This document shows, in pieces, positions 55,201 through 63,975 of a DNA stretch of 64,000 nt. Origin of the DNA: Streptomyces griseoloalbus (lineage in GTDB: Bacteria > Actinomycetota > Actinomycetes > Streptomycetales > Streptomycetaceae); the NCBI GenBank assembly GCA_014650015.1, contig BMUD01000016.1:116829-180828 (forward strand), given 5' to 3'. Below the pieces are notes generated by a model that saw nothing but the letters and a program-made list of their open reading frames with translations, searched no databases and had not been told where the DNA came from. Positions within the stretch are counted from its first letter, which is position 1. The number at the start of each line of letters is the position of its first letter. The translations under genes were made by a program, and so were the position numbers.

Positions 55201-55967
55201 TACGGGTCTTCGACCGGGTGCTGCCGGCGTCTCAGGTCGCCGAACTGATGACGGTCAAGCCGCAGCGCAAGGGTTACTGGCAACTGGACTCGGTCACGGG
55301 TACGGCCTCGGCCGAAACCGGCGGTGGGCAGGCGCTCAACCTGGTGGGCGACGCATTCGTCTACCGGCCCGCCGACCCGCTCTTCGACACCGCTGCCCTG
55401 GTCGGAGCCGGACACCTCGTCCTGGACGGGGACGGGGACTACGCTTCCACCGCCGCGGCGACGGTGAACGGCAACACCAGCTTCACCATCAGCGCGCGTG
55501 CGCAGCTGACGTCACTGAACCCGGAGAAGACCCAGACGGTGTTCTCAATCCCGGGTTCCACGATCAACCGGCTGGCGGTGCGGTACCGGCCTGCGGCCGA
55601 TGCGAGTACTCCGGCCATGTGGGAGCTGGTCGTCCCGGAGACCGACTCGGCCACGGCCACGGTCCAGACGTACGTGGACGATCAGGAACTGCCCAGCGGT
55701 GAAGGCTCCGGCCAGCATCTGGCAGTGGTGTACGACGCCTTCGCCAACGAGATCCGCCTGTACGTCGAGGGCCAGCTGGCATCGACCGCCTACGGGCCCA
55801 ACGACACACTGTGGGCCACCTACAGCGGCCTTCAGGTGGGCCGGTCGGTGTTCAACAGCAGCCAGAACTTCGCCGGCGCCATCGACGAGGTCCGTGTCTA
55901 CAACGGGGCCCTGGACCCGTCGGCGGTAAGGAAAGCCGCTCAGCTCACGGCGATGCCCGACCTGTAG
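52260..55967 (+). CDS. Large exported LamG-domain protein of the RHS locus
   Basis: A 1,235-residue protein. A basic N-terminus and hydrophobic segment (AGLVAAVAGAVLATTLLG) suggest export. The region to about residue 320 is beta-rich, residues 340-560 include a DNRLRE-like extracellular module (TAWTGVMSGIPGEQDWKYSG), and the C-terminal third holds two LamG/concanavalin-like domains (about 790-1000 and 1010-1225) with SFSVSAWVRP and SFTISARAQL motifs. LamG domains bind sugars or proteins. Coupled to the FG-GAP gene upstream and 134 bp ahead of the RHS gene, it is probably an accessory surface or adhesion component of the toxin system. Confidence 0.88.
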   Translation: MGTWPRSRAAERPRDSMGSGRSSRVPGSVRRGPAARAGLVAAVAGAVLATTLLGQQQQTPTAGEDRVPVAGDRPAAAEETALETASTTGEPVEVTSLRSERREVFAQPDGSFVAREYTEPIHTVQDGKWVDVDETLVEHTDGSWGPKATTVDLTFQAADADKPFVTLRRAGRELSLSWPYGDLTAPKVSGDTATFVDALPGVDLTVRAEADGFGHLLVVKTPEAAAAPQLATIDLGLRTKGLNVAENSAGSLVAEDAVVGGAVFEAGRPSMWDSSAPAEAAAKSSGPAGVSRSLDTAARSGGSVGEPPLDGAGGGGRTAPLGVEVSEDKLTLIPDKALLTGKDTVFPVVIDPIQRTTSRTAWTGVMSGIPGEQDWKYSGSAGVGKCPTDYNPISCNGVGVRRLLFTMPVSFYRGKQILGATFSARVEHIYSAEPAAEPIQLYRIGGKNYSITSSSDWNSTKDDWSDHLQTVDEAISPSSCSSSSQANLHFESGASGELTSEVKTAAADGWSSMTLGLRAGDESGFAGWKRICGNAYLSVSYNSLPRQMSTKTMSSDPGGSCKWGSTRPYAEKPPKLSAAASDPDHGNGRTDKVKVQFKVAWTAPGASSETSYTYDTGYMAPTSQNRFTHQVRESIPQNVVIYWSARAHDGDGWGPWSTDGDPQRCEFIYDKTKPGKPNVLSTQYPADTVWHDGVGTAGSFTFSPNPNDSVPDTDVVKYRYGFNSDASPATTVSASKAGGPVSLTFTPAKAGRNWVDVVAVDKAENPSTLARYEFLVTEGRPAVAQWNLADRTGSTDAHDESGTFSANTGPGVTFGVEGPGGKVDAAARLDGTSGGYLDAGETVVDTSKSFSVSAWVRPTALDKDMTVVSQNGTGEPGFTLGYDAAAGTWAFSLPSTDVQALGEWKAVSTGVTPVKDQWMLLTGVYDAHASGGPEARIHVNEHLKGTVQRRSVWRSYGPLQMGRATAKSGYRDHFTGDLAEVRVFDRVLPASQVAELMTVKPQRKGYWQLDSVTGTASAETGGGQALNLVGDAFVYRPADPLFDTAALVGAGHLVLDGDGDYASTAAATVNGNTSFTISARAQLTSLNPEKTQTVFSIPGSTINRLAVRYRPAADASTPAMWELVVPETDSATATVQTYVDDQELPSGEGSGQHLAVVYDAFANEIRLYVEGQLASTAYGPNDTLWATYSGLQVGRSVFNSSQNFAGAIDEVRVYNGALDPSAVRKAAQLTAMPDL

Positions 55968-56101
55968 CCCTCCGAACATCCGAGGTGCCCCGGAGTGCCC
56001 GGGCACCTCGGCTCCCCTCCAGCTCTCGCCTCCCTCCAGCTCCTGCGTGTGTCGTCCTCGACCCGGCCGATGCATGCCTTCTCACACCCGTGGAGATTGC
56101 G

Positions 56102-59100
56102 ATGCCGTTCCGTGGCCGGTTGCTCTACCGCCGTTTGCCCAGACGCGTGTTGACCCTTGCCGGCCTCGGCCTGACCATGGCGCTGTCTGCGTCCTCGGTG
56201 CAGCCGGTGGCCTTCGCCGAGGACGAGCGCGCCACGAGGCCGGGTGTCCACGACGCGGACGAGCTCGTCAAGGGCTGGAACGCGAAGCCCGCGAAGAAAC
56301 GGAAGGACACCTCGCGCAGCAGCGAGGTGAAGCGGCTCGAGACCAGTTCCTGGCCCCGGCAGGGCCGGGTGGAACTCGCCGTCGCCGGCTCAGGCTCCAC
56401 CACCATGACCGAGGAGGCAGGACGGCTGCCGCTGTCTGCCGCGGCACCGTCGGGCAAGACGAACAAGTCTCAACGGCCCGCCAAGGTCGCCGTCAACGTG
56501 CTGGCACCGGAGCGAGCACGCTCCCTGGGCGCGGCTGCCGTGCTCGGTGTCGAGCGCGCCGACCGGAAGGACACGCCCGGCAAAGTACGTTTGAGCGTCA
56601 ACTACGCCGACTTCGCCGAAGGCTACGGAGGAAGCTACGCCTCACGTCTGCGTCTGGTGCAGCTGCCGGTCTGCGCGGCCGTGGCAATCCCGGGCAGCGA
56701 GAAGTGCCCCGAGCAGCCGAAGGCGCTGCCCACCCGCAACGACCTGAAGTCCAGCACTCTCTCCGCGGATGTCACCGCCGCACCGGACCCTTCCGGCGAC
56801 TCCACGCTGGCGGCGGCCACCGGCGTGTCGCTGCTGGCGGTGGCGGCCGGACCGTCGTCGGCCCAGGGCACCTACAAGGCGACCGCCCTGGCACCGTCCG
56901 CAAGCTGGACGGTCTCACCGTCCTCGGGCGCGTTCTCCTGGAGCTATCCGCTGCGCAGCGTCGCCACTCCGGGCGGGCTGACCCCGTCACTGGGGCTGGG
57001 CTATTCCTCGCAGGCGGCGGACGGGCGTACCTCGGCCACCAACAACCAGGGCTCATGGATCGGTGACGGGTTCTCCTACGACCCCGGCTACGTCGAACGC
57101 CGTTACAAGCCGTGTTCCGACGACGGGCACGAGAGCTCCGGCGAGCAGTGCTGGGCGTACGACAACGCCACCTTGATGCTCAACGGCAGCGCGAGCGAGC
57201 TGGTCAAGGACGACACCACCGGCAAGTGGCATCTGAGCAGCGACAACGGCACCAAGGTCGAGAAACTCACCGGCGCCACGAACGGTGACGACGACGGCGA
57301 GCACTGGAAGATCACGACGCCGGAGGGCACCGAGTACTACTTCGGCCAGAACCGCCTGCCGGGCTGGGCCAGTGGCGACGAGGAGACCAAGTCCACCTGG
57401 ACCGCCCCGGTCTTCGGAGACGACTCCGGTGAACCCTGCCACAACGCGGCCTTCACCAGCGCGCACTGCAAGCAGGCCTGGCGCTGGAGTCTGGACTACG
57501 TCAAGGACTCCCACGGCAACGTGATGTCCTACTTCTACGAGCCGGAGACCAACCACTACGCGCTCAACGGCAAGACCGACGTCAACGGAACCGCCTACCA
57601 CCGGGGCGGTTACCTCAAGCGCATCGACTACGGTCAGCGTGACGGCCAGGTCTACGCCGCCAAGGCCCCGGCCCGAATCACCTTCACGGTTGCCGAACGC
57701 TGCCTGCCCACGGCCGACTTCGACTGCGCCACTTCCAAGCGGACCAAGTCGAACGCCTCCTACTGGCCCGATGTTCCCGTCGACCAGGAATGCGCATCGG
57801 GCACCAAGTGCACAGTGGGCCAGACGTTCTTCACCACCAAGCGCCTGACCGGCATCACCACCCAGATGCGGAAGGACACGACCACCTATCAGGACGTCGA
57901 CCACTGGGCCTTGAACCACCGCTTCAACGACAACGGCGACGACTCCAAGACGCTGTGGCTGGAGAGGATCAGCCACGAGGGCCGGGCCGGCACCGCCGTC
58001 AAGCTTCCGGAGATCGAGCTGCTCGGTGAGCAACTGGTCAACCGGGTCGATGCTGTCGGCGACAATATCGCGCCCTTCCACCGTGACCGGCTCGCCACCG
58101 TCGTCAGCGAGACCGGTGCTCAACTCGACATCAACTACGCCCCCACCGACTGCGTGAAGAGCGCCCTGCCCACGGCCGGGGAGTCGACCAAGCGGTGCTA
58201 TCCGGTGAAGTGGGCCCCGCCCGGCCACATCGAGCCGATCACCGACTGGTTCCACAAGTACGCCGTCGCCGAGATCATCGAGTCCGACACGACCGGTGGC
58301 AGCGAACGGCAGGTCACCCGCTACGACTACTCCGGCGGCAAGGGCGCCTGGCGCAAGGCCGAACCGGACGGAATCACCGACGAGAAGTATCTGACCTGGG
58401 GTTCCTGGCAGGGATACGACAAGGTCAAGGTCACCAGTGGCACGGCGGACAAGCAGACCACACGGATCGATTACACCTTCCTCCAGGGCATGAACGGCGA
58501 CAAGGGTCCCTCCGGCGCCACTCGATCGGTGAAGGTGAAGGACTCCACCGGTACCGAGTACACCGACCACGAGGAATTCACCGGTCACGAACTCGAAGTC
58601 GTCACCTATGACGGTTCCAAGGCAGTCTCCCGGACGATCAACGAGCCGTGGAAGCACACCACCGCCACCGAAACCCACAGCTGGAACACCACCACGGCCA
58701 ACCTCGTCAAAACGCTGACCTCGCGGGGCTACGAGTTGCTCTCGGGCGGCGGCTGGCGCGAGACCAAGACCAGGATCTACGTCGACACCGCCACCGGCAC
58801 CGGCCGCACCACAGCCGTCGACGAGTACGGCGACCTCGCGACCGACACCGACGACAAGTGCACCCGCACCTGGTACGCCGACAACACCGCCAAGAACATT
58901 CTCACTCTTCCCCGTCGCAGCCAGTCCCTCTCCGTCGGCTGCAGCGTCACCCCCGACTACAAGACGCACATCCTGGCCGACGAACGCACCTCCTACGACG
59001 GCGGCTCCTACGGCACACAGCCGACCAACGGCGACGCCACCAAGACCGAACGCGTCACCGCCCACGACGGCACCACCGCGACCATGCAGGTCACGGGGAC

Positions 59101-62100
59101 CACCACCTACGACGCCTACGGCCGGCCGCTCACCCAGAAGGACGCCGACGGCAACGAGACCAGGACCGAGTACACCGAGACCAACGGCCTGCTCACCCAG
59201 GCCAAGGTCACCAACGCCCTGGGCCACGTCACCACCACCGACTACGCCCCCGCCTGGGGCCTGTCCACCGGTCAGACCGACCCCAACGGCAAGCGCACCG
59301 ACCTCGCCTACGACGCGCTGGGCCGGCTCACCTCGGTCTGGCTGCCCGACCGGCAGAAGGCGCAGACCCCGAGCATCAAATACGGCTACACCGTCCGTAA
59401 GGACAAGCCGACCGTCGTCCTGACCCAGAAGATCGAGGACAACAGCTCCTACGGCACCGAGTACCAGCTCTTCGACAGCCTGCTGCGCCCCCGTCAGATG
59501 CAGACCGAGGGACCCGCCGGCACCCGTATGGTCGCCGACACCTGGTACAACGGCACCGGAAAGATCCACAAAACCAACTCCACCTACAACGCCGCCGGGG
59601 CGCCCTCCACGGAACTGCTCCTGGTCCGCGAGGGCGAGACCGGCGCCCAGACCCGCCACGAGTACGACGGCCTGGGCCGCCCCACCGCGGAAATCTTCGC
59701 CGTGGGCAACGTGGAGCAGTGGCGCACCACCACCACCTACGACGGCGAACGCACCCACACCGACCCGCCGGCGGGCGGCATCGCCAGCACCTCGATCACG
59801 GACGTCGCCGGGCGCATGACGGCCCTGTGGCAATACCGGAGCGACAAGCCCGATCCGGCGAGCGGCTACGACGTCACCAAGTACACCCACACCCCGGCCG
59901 GCCAGCTCGAGACGGTCACCGACGCCGAGGACAACACCTGGAGCTACGAGTACGACCAGCTCGGCCGCAAGACCAAGACCGTCGACCCGGACGCCGGCAC
60001 CTCGAAGTTCGAATACGACGGACTCGACCGGCTGGTCGCGGTCACCGACGGACGCGGCAAGAAGACCTCCACCCAGTACGACGCGCTCTCCCGCCCGACC
60101 TTCACCTGGGAGGGCGAGCCCAACACCGGCGTCAAGCTCACCGAAACCCGCTACGACAGGGCGAACTGGCTCGGCCAGCCCTACGCCTCCCTGCGCTACA
60201 CCTCGCCGACCGAGTACTTCGCCACAGTCACCCAGTCCGTGGACGAGTTCTACCGTCCGCTGCAGACGGCCTACTCCGTACCCGCGTCCCAGGGCGCGCT
60301 GTCCGGCAGGTACGTCTTCACCACCAGCTACAACCGTGACGGCACCGTGCAGGGCGCCGGCCTGCCCGCGGCGGGCGGCCTGTCGGCCGAGAACCTCGAA
60401 TACGGCTACGACGAACTGCAGCGGCCGGTCACGATGTCCGGCGCCACTCCGTACGTCACCCATACCAACTACTCCAAGCGCAGCCTTCTGCTCGAACTCG
60501 ATCTGTACGCGGGCAGCGGCAAGAAGATCCAGCAGACCTTCGAGTACGAGCAGGGCACCGACCGGCTGAAGACGTCCACCGTCGACATCGTCGGTACCAC
60601 CGCCCTGACCAAGCACACCGGCTACACCTACGACCAGCACGGCAACGTCCTGTCCATCGCCGACACCCCCGGCAGCGGCACGACCGATGTGCAGTGCTTC
60701 CGCTACGACGACCGCCGGCGACTGGCCGACGCGTGGACACCGGCCGCTACGGCCACCACCGCGGCAGGAACCGGCACCGTGGACAGCACGGAGCTGGACG
60801 CGTCCAAGCCCTCGGCCTGCACCGCGGCCCCCGGCGCGTCCGCGCTGGGCGGCCCGGCACCGTACTGGAAGTCCTACTCGACCGACGCCATCGGCAACCG
60901 CACCTCCGAAACCATCCACGACACATCGCTGGACGCGGCCAAGGACATCACCCGCACCTACACCTACGGCGCCGCCGGCACCGCGGGCGACGGCCCGCAC
61001 CAGGTGACCAAGGTCCTGGAGAAGACCCCGACCGGAGACCGCCAGTCCACCTACGAATACGACGCCTCGGGCAACACCACCCAACGCACCATCGGCGGCA
61101 ACATCCAGAACCTGACCTGGGACGCCACCGGCAAGCCCACCAGCGTCAAGGACAGCGCAGGAGAGACCACCTTCCTCTACGACGCCGGCGGCAACCGGGT
61201 CCTGCGCAAGGACCCCGAAGCCACCACCGTCTACCTGCCCGGCATGGAACTCTCCCTCGCAGCGGGCTCCTCCACGGTCAAGGCCACCCGTTACTACTCC
61301 CACGCCGGACAGACCGTCGCCGTCCGCACCGACGACGACAAGCTCTCCTTCCTCGCCGCCGACCACCACGGCACCGGCGAAATCGCCATCGATGCCGCCA
61401 CCGGCGCCGTCACCCAGCGCCGCTTCGATCCCTACGGGAACGAGCGCGGCAAGGCGACCGGTACCTGGCCCGGTGAGAAGGGCTTCATCGGCGGCACCAT
61501 GGACGCCTCCACCGGCCTGACCCACCTCGGGGCCCGCGAGTACGACCCTCAACTGGGCAGATTCATCTCGGTCGACCCGATCATCGAGTTCACCCGTCCC
61601 CAGCAGATCAACGGCTACGCGTACGCCAGCAACAACCCCGTCACGCTGTCCGACCCCAGTGGCATGCGCGAAGCCGAATGCTCGATGAGGCTGATCGACT
61701 GCGACAGCAGCGGTCCCACCGGGAAACAGTTGGACGGAGACACCCCGCTGTCCGAGGAGGAGAAGGAGTACTACCAGGCCCAGGGCAGGCAGGCGATCGC
61801 CGAGGCGCAGTACGACGACGCCAAACAGCGGACCCAGCAAGCGGCCAAAGCACTGGTCAAGATCGTCCGGGACATCCTCGGCGTCGACGCGGCCCTGGAC
61901 TGCCTCTCGACCGGCGACATCGGAGCTTGTGGCGAAACCCTCCTCAACGTGGCGGGGAGCTTCGCCGGAGGCCTCGCGGGCAAGGTCCTCGCCAAGTACG
62001 GCGCTCCCTGGGACTGGGCCAAGGGCTACCGCCTCGCCAAGAAGGTCGTCGGCCTCGTCGACGACCTGATCGACGGCGCCCGGTCCATGTGGCGCGCTTC

Positions 62101-63037
62101 CGCGGCCCGCGAGAAGGCCAGAAACGCCGTCTCCGCCGCCTACAGCAAAGCCGCTGACTTCATAAAGAAACGCAAGAACGCCAAACCGAAGTGCCACAGC
62201 TTCCTGCCCGGCACCAAAGTCCTCACCAAGAACGGCAAGACAAAGCCGATCGAGGACATCGCCCCCGGCGACAAACTGATCGTCACCGACCCCGAGACCG
62301 GCAGGACCGTCGTCCGCGAAGTCGCCGGCACGATCGTCACCGAGGACGACAAGCACTTCGTCGACCTCACCATCACAACCAAGGACGGCGGCAGGCCCGC
62401 GTCGCTGGTGTCCACCACGACCCACCCGTTCTGGTCACCGTCCGAGAACGCCTGGATCGAGGCCGGCGACCTCAAGCCCGGCATGACCCTGCGAACCGCC
62501 GACGGCGACCAGGTGACCCTCGCCACCACCCGGCAATTCGAGAAGCGCCAGCTCACCCACGACCTCACGCTGACCGAGATCCACACGTACTATGTGCTCG
62601 CAGGGGCCACACCGGTCCTGGTTCACAATTGCGGCGGTGCTCTGCTTAATCGAGCCCGCGAGCTTTATGCAACGCGGGCCGACGAGGCATCGACAGTTGC
62701 GGTTGCCCGAGTTCGTAACGTGAATACGGGTCGATCTGAAACGTGGGTTGCAACTGAACGCACCGGTCTGCCCGATGAATGGAGGGGCGGCAATGCGCCG
62801 CTGCGCGGCGAGCGCTACATCCCCGGGCAAGGCCATGCCGAGGCTACGATCATGAATCGCCTGGGGAGCGACTGGGAGATCACAGGGATGGCTTCGTCGA
62901 CTAGGATGTGCCCTGCATGCTTCGCGCAAGCGACAGGTCCAGGCGTGGGCCTCACACCAAGCCCGATCGGCAAGGGCACCGGAGTGTCGAGTACTGGAAA
63001 CACGCCATGGCGAGTGGTTCTAGGGGGTGGCGGCTGA
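56102..63037 (+). CDS. RHS-repeat polymorphic toxin with Hint and deaminase-like C-terminus
   Basis: A 2,311-residue exported protein. A signal peptide (LAGLGLTMALSASSVQPVAFA) leads into a long shell of YD/RHS repeats (for example YDAYGRPLTQKDADGNETRT, YEYDQLGRKTKTVDPDAG). The RHS core with GLTHLGAREYDPQLGRFISV ends near residue 1850. A pre-toxin helical region follows, then a Hint (intein-like) domain from Cys 2031 (CHSFLPGTKVLT) to Asn 2176 in VHNC, able to self-cleave. The last 135 residues form a toxin module with HAE (2245-2247) and CPAC (2270-2273), the zinc-binding signature of deaminase-fold toxins such as the YwqJ group. The toxin-coding part is visibly less GC-rich than the repeats. 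The stop overlaps the next gene (TGATG), the likely immunity gene. Confidence 0.93.
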   Translation: MPFRGRLLYRRLPRRVLTLAGLGLTMALSASSVQPVAFAEDERATRPGVHDADELVKGWNAKPAKKRKDTSRSSEVKRLETSSWPRQGRVELAVAGSGSTTMTEEAGRLPLSAAAPSGKTNKSQRPAKVAVNVLAPERARSLGAAAVLGVERADRKDTPGKVRLSVNYADFAEGYGGSYASRLRLVQLPVCAAVAIPGSEKCPEQPKALPTRNDLKSSTLSADVTAAPDPSGDSTLAAATGVSLLAVAAGPSSAQGTYKATALAPSASWTVSPSSGAFSWSYPLRSVATPGGLTPSLGLGYSSQAADGRTSATNNQGSWIGDGFSYDPGYVERRYKPCSDDGHESSGEQCWAYDNATLMLNGSASELVKDDTTGKWHLSSDNGTKVEKLTGATNGDDDGEHWKITTPEGTEYYFGQNRLPGWASGDEETKSTWTAPVFGDDSGEPCHNAAFTSAHCKQAWRWSLDYVKDSHGNVMSYFYEPETNHYALNGKTDVNGTAYHRGGYLKRIDYGQRDGQVYAAKAPARITFTVAERCLPTADFDCATSKRTKSNASYWPDVPVDQECASGTKCTVGQTFFTTKRLTGITTQMRKDTTTYQDVDHWALNHRFNDNGDDSKTLWLERISHEGRAGTAVKLPEIELLGEQLVNRVDAVGDNIAPFHRDRLATVVSETGAQLDINYAPTDCVKSALPTAGESTKRCYPVKWAPPGHIEPITDWFHKYAVAEIIESDTTGGSERQVTRYDYSGGKGAWRKAEPDGITDEKYLTWGSWQGYDKVKVTSGTADKQTTRIDYTFLQGMNGDKGPSGATRSVKVKDSTGTEYTDHEEFTGHELEVVTYDGSKAVSRTINEPWKHTTATETHSWNTTTANLVKTLTSRGYELLSGGGWRETKTRIYVDTATGTGRTTAVDEYGDLATDTDDKCTRTWYADNTAKNILTLPRRSQSLSVGCSVTPDYKTHILADERTSYDGGSYGTQPTNGDATKTERVTAHDGTTATMQVTGTTTYDAYGRPLTQKDADGNETRTEYTETNGLLTQAKVTNALGHVTTTDYAPAWGLSTGQTDPNGKRTDLAYDALGRLTSVWLPDRQKAQTPSIKYGYTVRKDKPTVVLTQKIEDNSSYGTEYQLFDSLLRPRQMQTEGPAGTRMVADTWYNGTGKIHKTNSTYNAAGAPSTELLLVREGETGAQTRHEYDGLGRPTAEIFAVGNVEQWRTTTTYDGERTHTDPPAGGIASTSITDVAGRMTALWQYRSDKPDPASGYDVTKYTHTPAGQLETVTDAEDNTWSYEYDQLGRKTKTVDPDAGTSKFEYDGLDRLVAVTDGRGKKTSTQYDALSRPTFTWEGEPNTGVKLTETRYDRANWLGQPYASLRYTSPTEYFATVTQSVDEFYRPLQTAYSVPASQGALSGRYVFTTSYNRDGTVQGAGLPAAGGLSAENLEYGYDELQRPVTMSGATPYVTHTNYSKRSLLLELDLYAGSGKKIQQTFEYEQGTDRLKTSTVDIVGTTALTKHTGYTYDQHGNVLSIADTPGSGTTDVQCFRYDDRRRLADAWTPAATATTAAGTGTVDSTELDASKPSACTAAPGASALGGPAPYWKSYSTDAIGNRTSETIHDTSLDAAKDITRTYTYGAAGTAGDGPHQVTKVLEKTPTGDRQSTYEYDASGNTTQRTIGGNIQNLTWDATGKPTSVKDSAGETTFLYDAGGNRVLRKDPEATTVYLPGMELSLAAGSSTVKATRYYSHAGQTVAVRTDDDKLSFLAADHHGTGEIAIDAATGAVTQRRFDPYGNERGKATGTWPGEKGFIGGTMDASTGLTHLGAREYDPQLGRFISVDPIIEFTRPQQINGYAYASNNPVTLSDPSGMREAECSMRLIDCDSSGPTGKQLDGDTPLSEEEKEYYQAQGRQAIAEAQYDDAKQRTQQAAKALVKIVRDILGVDAALDCLSTGDIGACGETLLNVAGSFAGGLAGKVLAKYGAPWDWAKGYRLAKKVVGLVDDLIDGARSMWRASAAREKARNAVSAAYSKAADFIKKRKNAKPKCHSFLPGTKVLTKNGKTKPIEDIAPGDKLIVTDPETGRTVVREVAGTIVTEDDKHFVDLTITTKDGGRPASLVSTTTHPFWSPSENAWIEAGDLKPGMTLRTADGDQVTLATTRQFEKRQLTHDLTLTEIHTYYVLAGATPVLVHNCGGALLNRARELYATRADEASTVAVARVRNVNTGRSETWVATERTGLPDEWRGGNAPLRGERYIPGQGHAEATIMNRLGSDWEITGMASSTRMCPACFAQATGPGVGLTPSPIGKGTGVSSTGNTPWRVVLGGGG

Positions 63038-63606
63038 TGGACTTGTGGAGCCTGACCGGAGGGCTGTCTCTCGCCAGGATGCGACCCATCCTTGAGGTTG
63101 CGGGGGCCTCGCACCTGGCAGAGATCGATGACATCGTCGCTGGGTGCAGCGGTCCAGCAGTTCCTGGAGGCGCAGAGAAGATCGCCTCGCTGAGGAGCTG
63201 GCGAAGCGAGATCGGCGCCCTGGAGGACTCGTCTGACCCGTCATATTTTCAATCGACAGCTGCTGGCGTAGCGATACTGGTGGCGTCGCACGAGCTGCCT
63301 TCAGACGATCGCGAATGGAGGATCAGATCCAGCGTGGGAAACTTTTGGGATTCCTGCGATGATCTGTTGCAGGCTGGCGGCGGATACTCAAGGGCTGAGT
63401 TTCAGGGAATCAAGACGACTCTGCGGGGAGTAGAGGACATATGGCGCGAGGGTGATTTCCGCTTGTTGTCCGAAGAGGGGGTCGATGTCGCGGAATTGTA
63501 CGCGGAACGCCTCTCTAAGATTCGCTCCAGTTACCCGAAGCGTCGGCAGATTGCGCGAGTCGTAGCGGAGTGTGCCGAGTGGAATACTCCGACAATTTCC
63601 CCGTGA
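63037..63606 (+). CDS. Candidate immunity protein for the RHS toxin, no family recognised
   Basis: A 189-residue mostly helical, acidic protein from ATG 63037, which overlaps the toxin stop and has AGGGGGT upstream. I recognise no domain. Segments such as LRSWRSEIGALEDSSDP and ASHELPSDDREWRIRSSVGNFWDSCDDLLQ suggest helices with a negative patch. GC content is lower than the window average, as in the toxin module. Position immediately behind a polymorphic toxin, with translational overlap, is the usual place of the cognate immunity gene; that function is inferred only from context. Confidence 0.7.
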   Translation: MDLWSLTGGLSLARMRPILEVAGASHLAEIDDIVAGCSGPAVPGGAEKIASLRSWRSEIGALEDSSDPSYFQSTAAGVAILVASHELPSDDREWRIRSSVGNFWDSCDDLLQAGGGYSRAEFQGIKTTLRGVEDIWREGDFRLLSEEGVDVAELYAERLSKIRSSYPKRRQIARVVAECAEWNTPTISP

Positions 63607-63642
63607 TTCCTGGCGGGGTTATCGGAATCTGGTAGCAGTGCG

Positions 63643-63682
63643 ACGGAGCCCTCATCGACAGTGATGTCGATGAGGGCTCCGT
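63643..63682. terminator. Strong bidirectional terminator hairpin
   Basis: Perfect 18-bp arms ACGGAGCCCTCATCGACA (63643-63660) and its complement (63665-63682) with a 4-base GTGA loop. It stands between the plus-strand immunity gene and the minus-strand integrase remnant, where it can stop transcription from both sides. Confidence 0.88.
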
Positions 63683-63711
63683 GCCGTTTGACGGCAACGC
63701 TGACGGCAACG

Positions 63712-63975
63712 TCAGCGGACGGCGACCGCAGTGGGCGGGTCGTCAGGGTCGTCGTCCTGACTGCCGAGGGCGTGGCCCAAGGCGTCGATGGCGTCCCGCT
63801 GGAGTCGGAGTCGTACGTGGGCATAGACACCGGCGGTGACGCCGATGTGGGCGTGGCCCAAAAGCTCCTTGATCACGACGAGATCGACGCCTTGCTCCAG
63901 GAGCGGGTCTGTACGGTGAGCGGTGTAACTCCCGAGCTGGAAGCGACAGTTGATGACTGACGTGGCGAGTGACAT
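63712..63975 (-). pseudogene. Tyrosine recombinase (integrase) C-terminal remnant
   Basis: The minus-strand frame ends with LLEQGVDLVVIKELLGHAHI followed by GVTAGVYAHVRL, the C-terminal part of a phage-type integrase with the LGH motif and the nucleophilic Tyr in VYAHV. Upstream, the expected HDLRHS motif with the catalytic Arg is replaced by unrelated residues (GSYTAHRTDP), and the sequence before that shows no integrase similarity to the window edge. I read it as a broken 3' fragment. Confidence 0.65.

Noticed and set aside
57053-62425. A 1,790-codon open frame antisense to the RHS gene
   Set aside because: It is Val/Gly/Asp-rich with no domain and mirrors the codon bias of the sense gene; long antisense frames are expected at this GC content. 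The same applies to the minus-strand frames at 272-3337 and 4184-7150.
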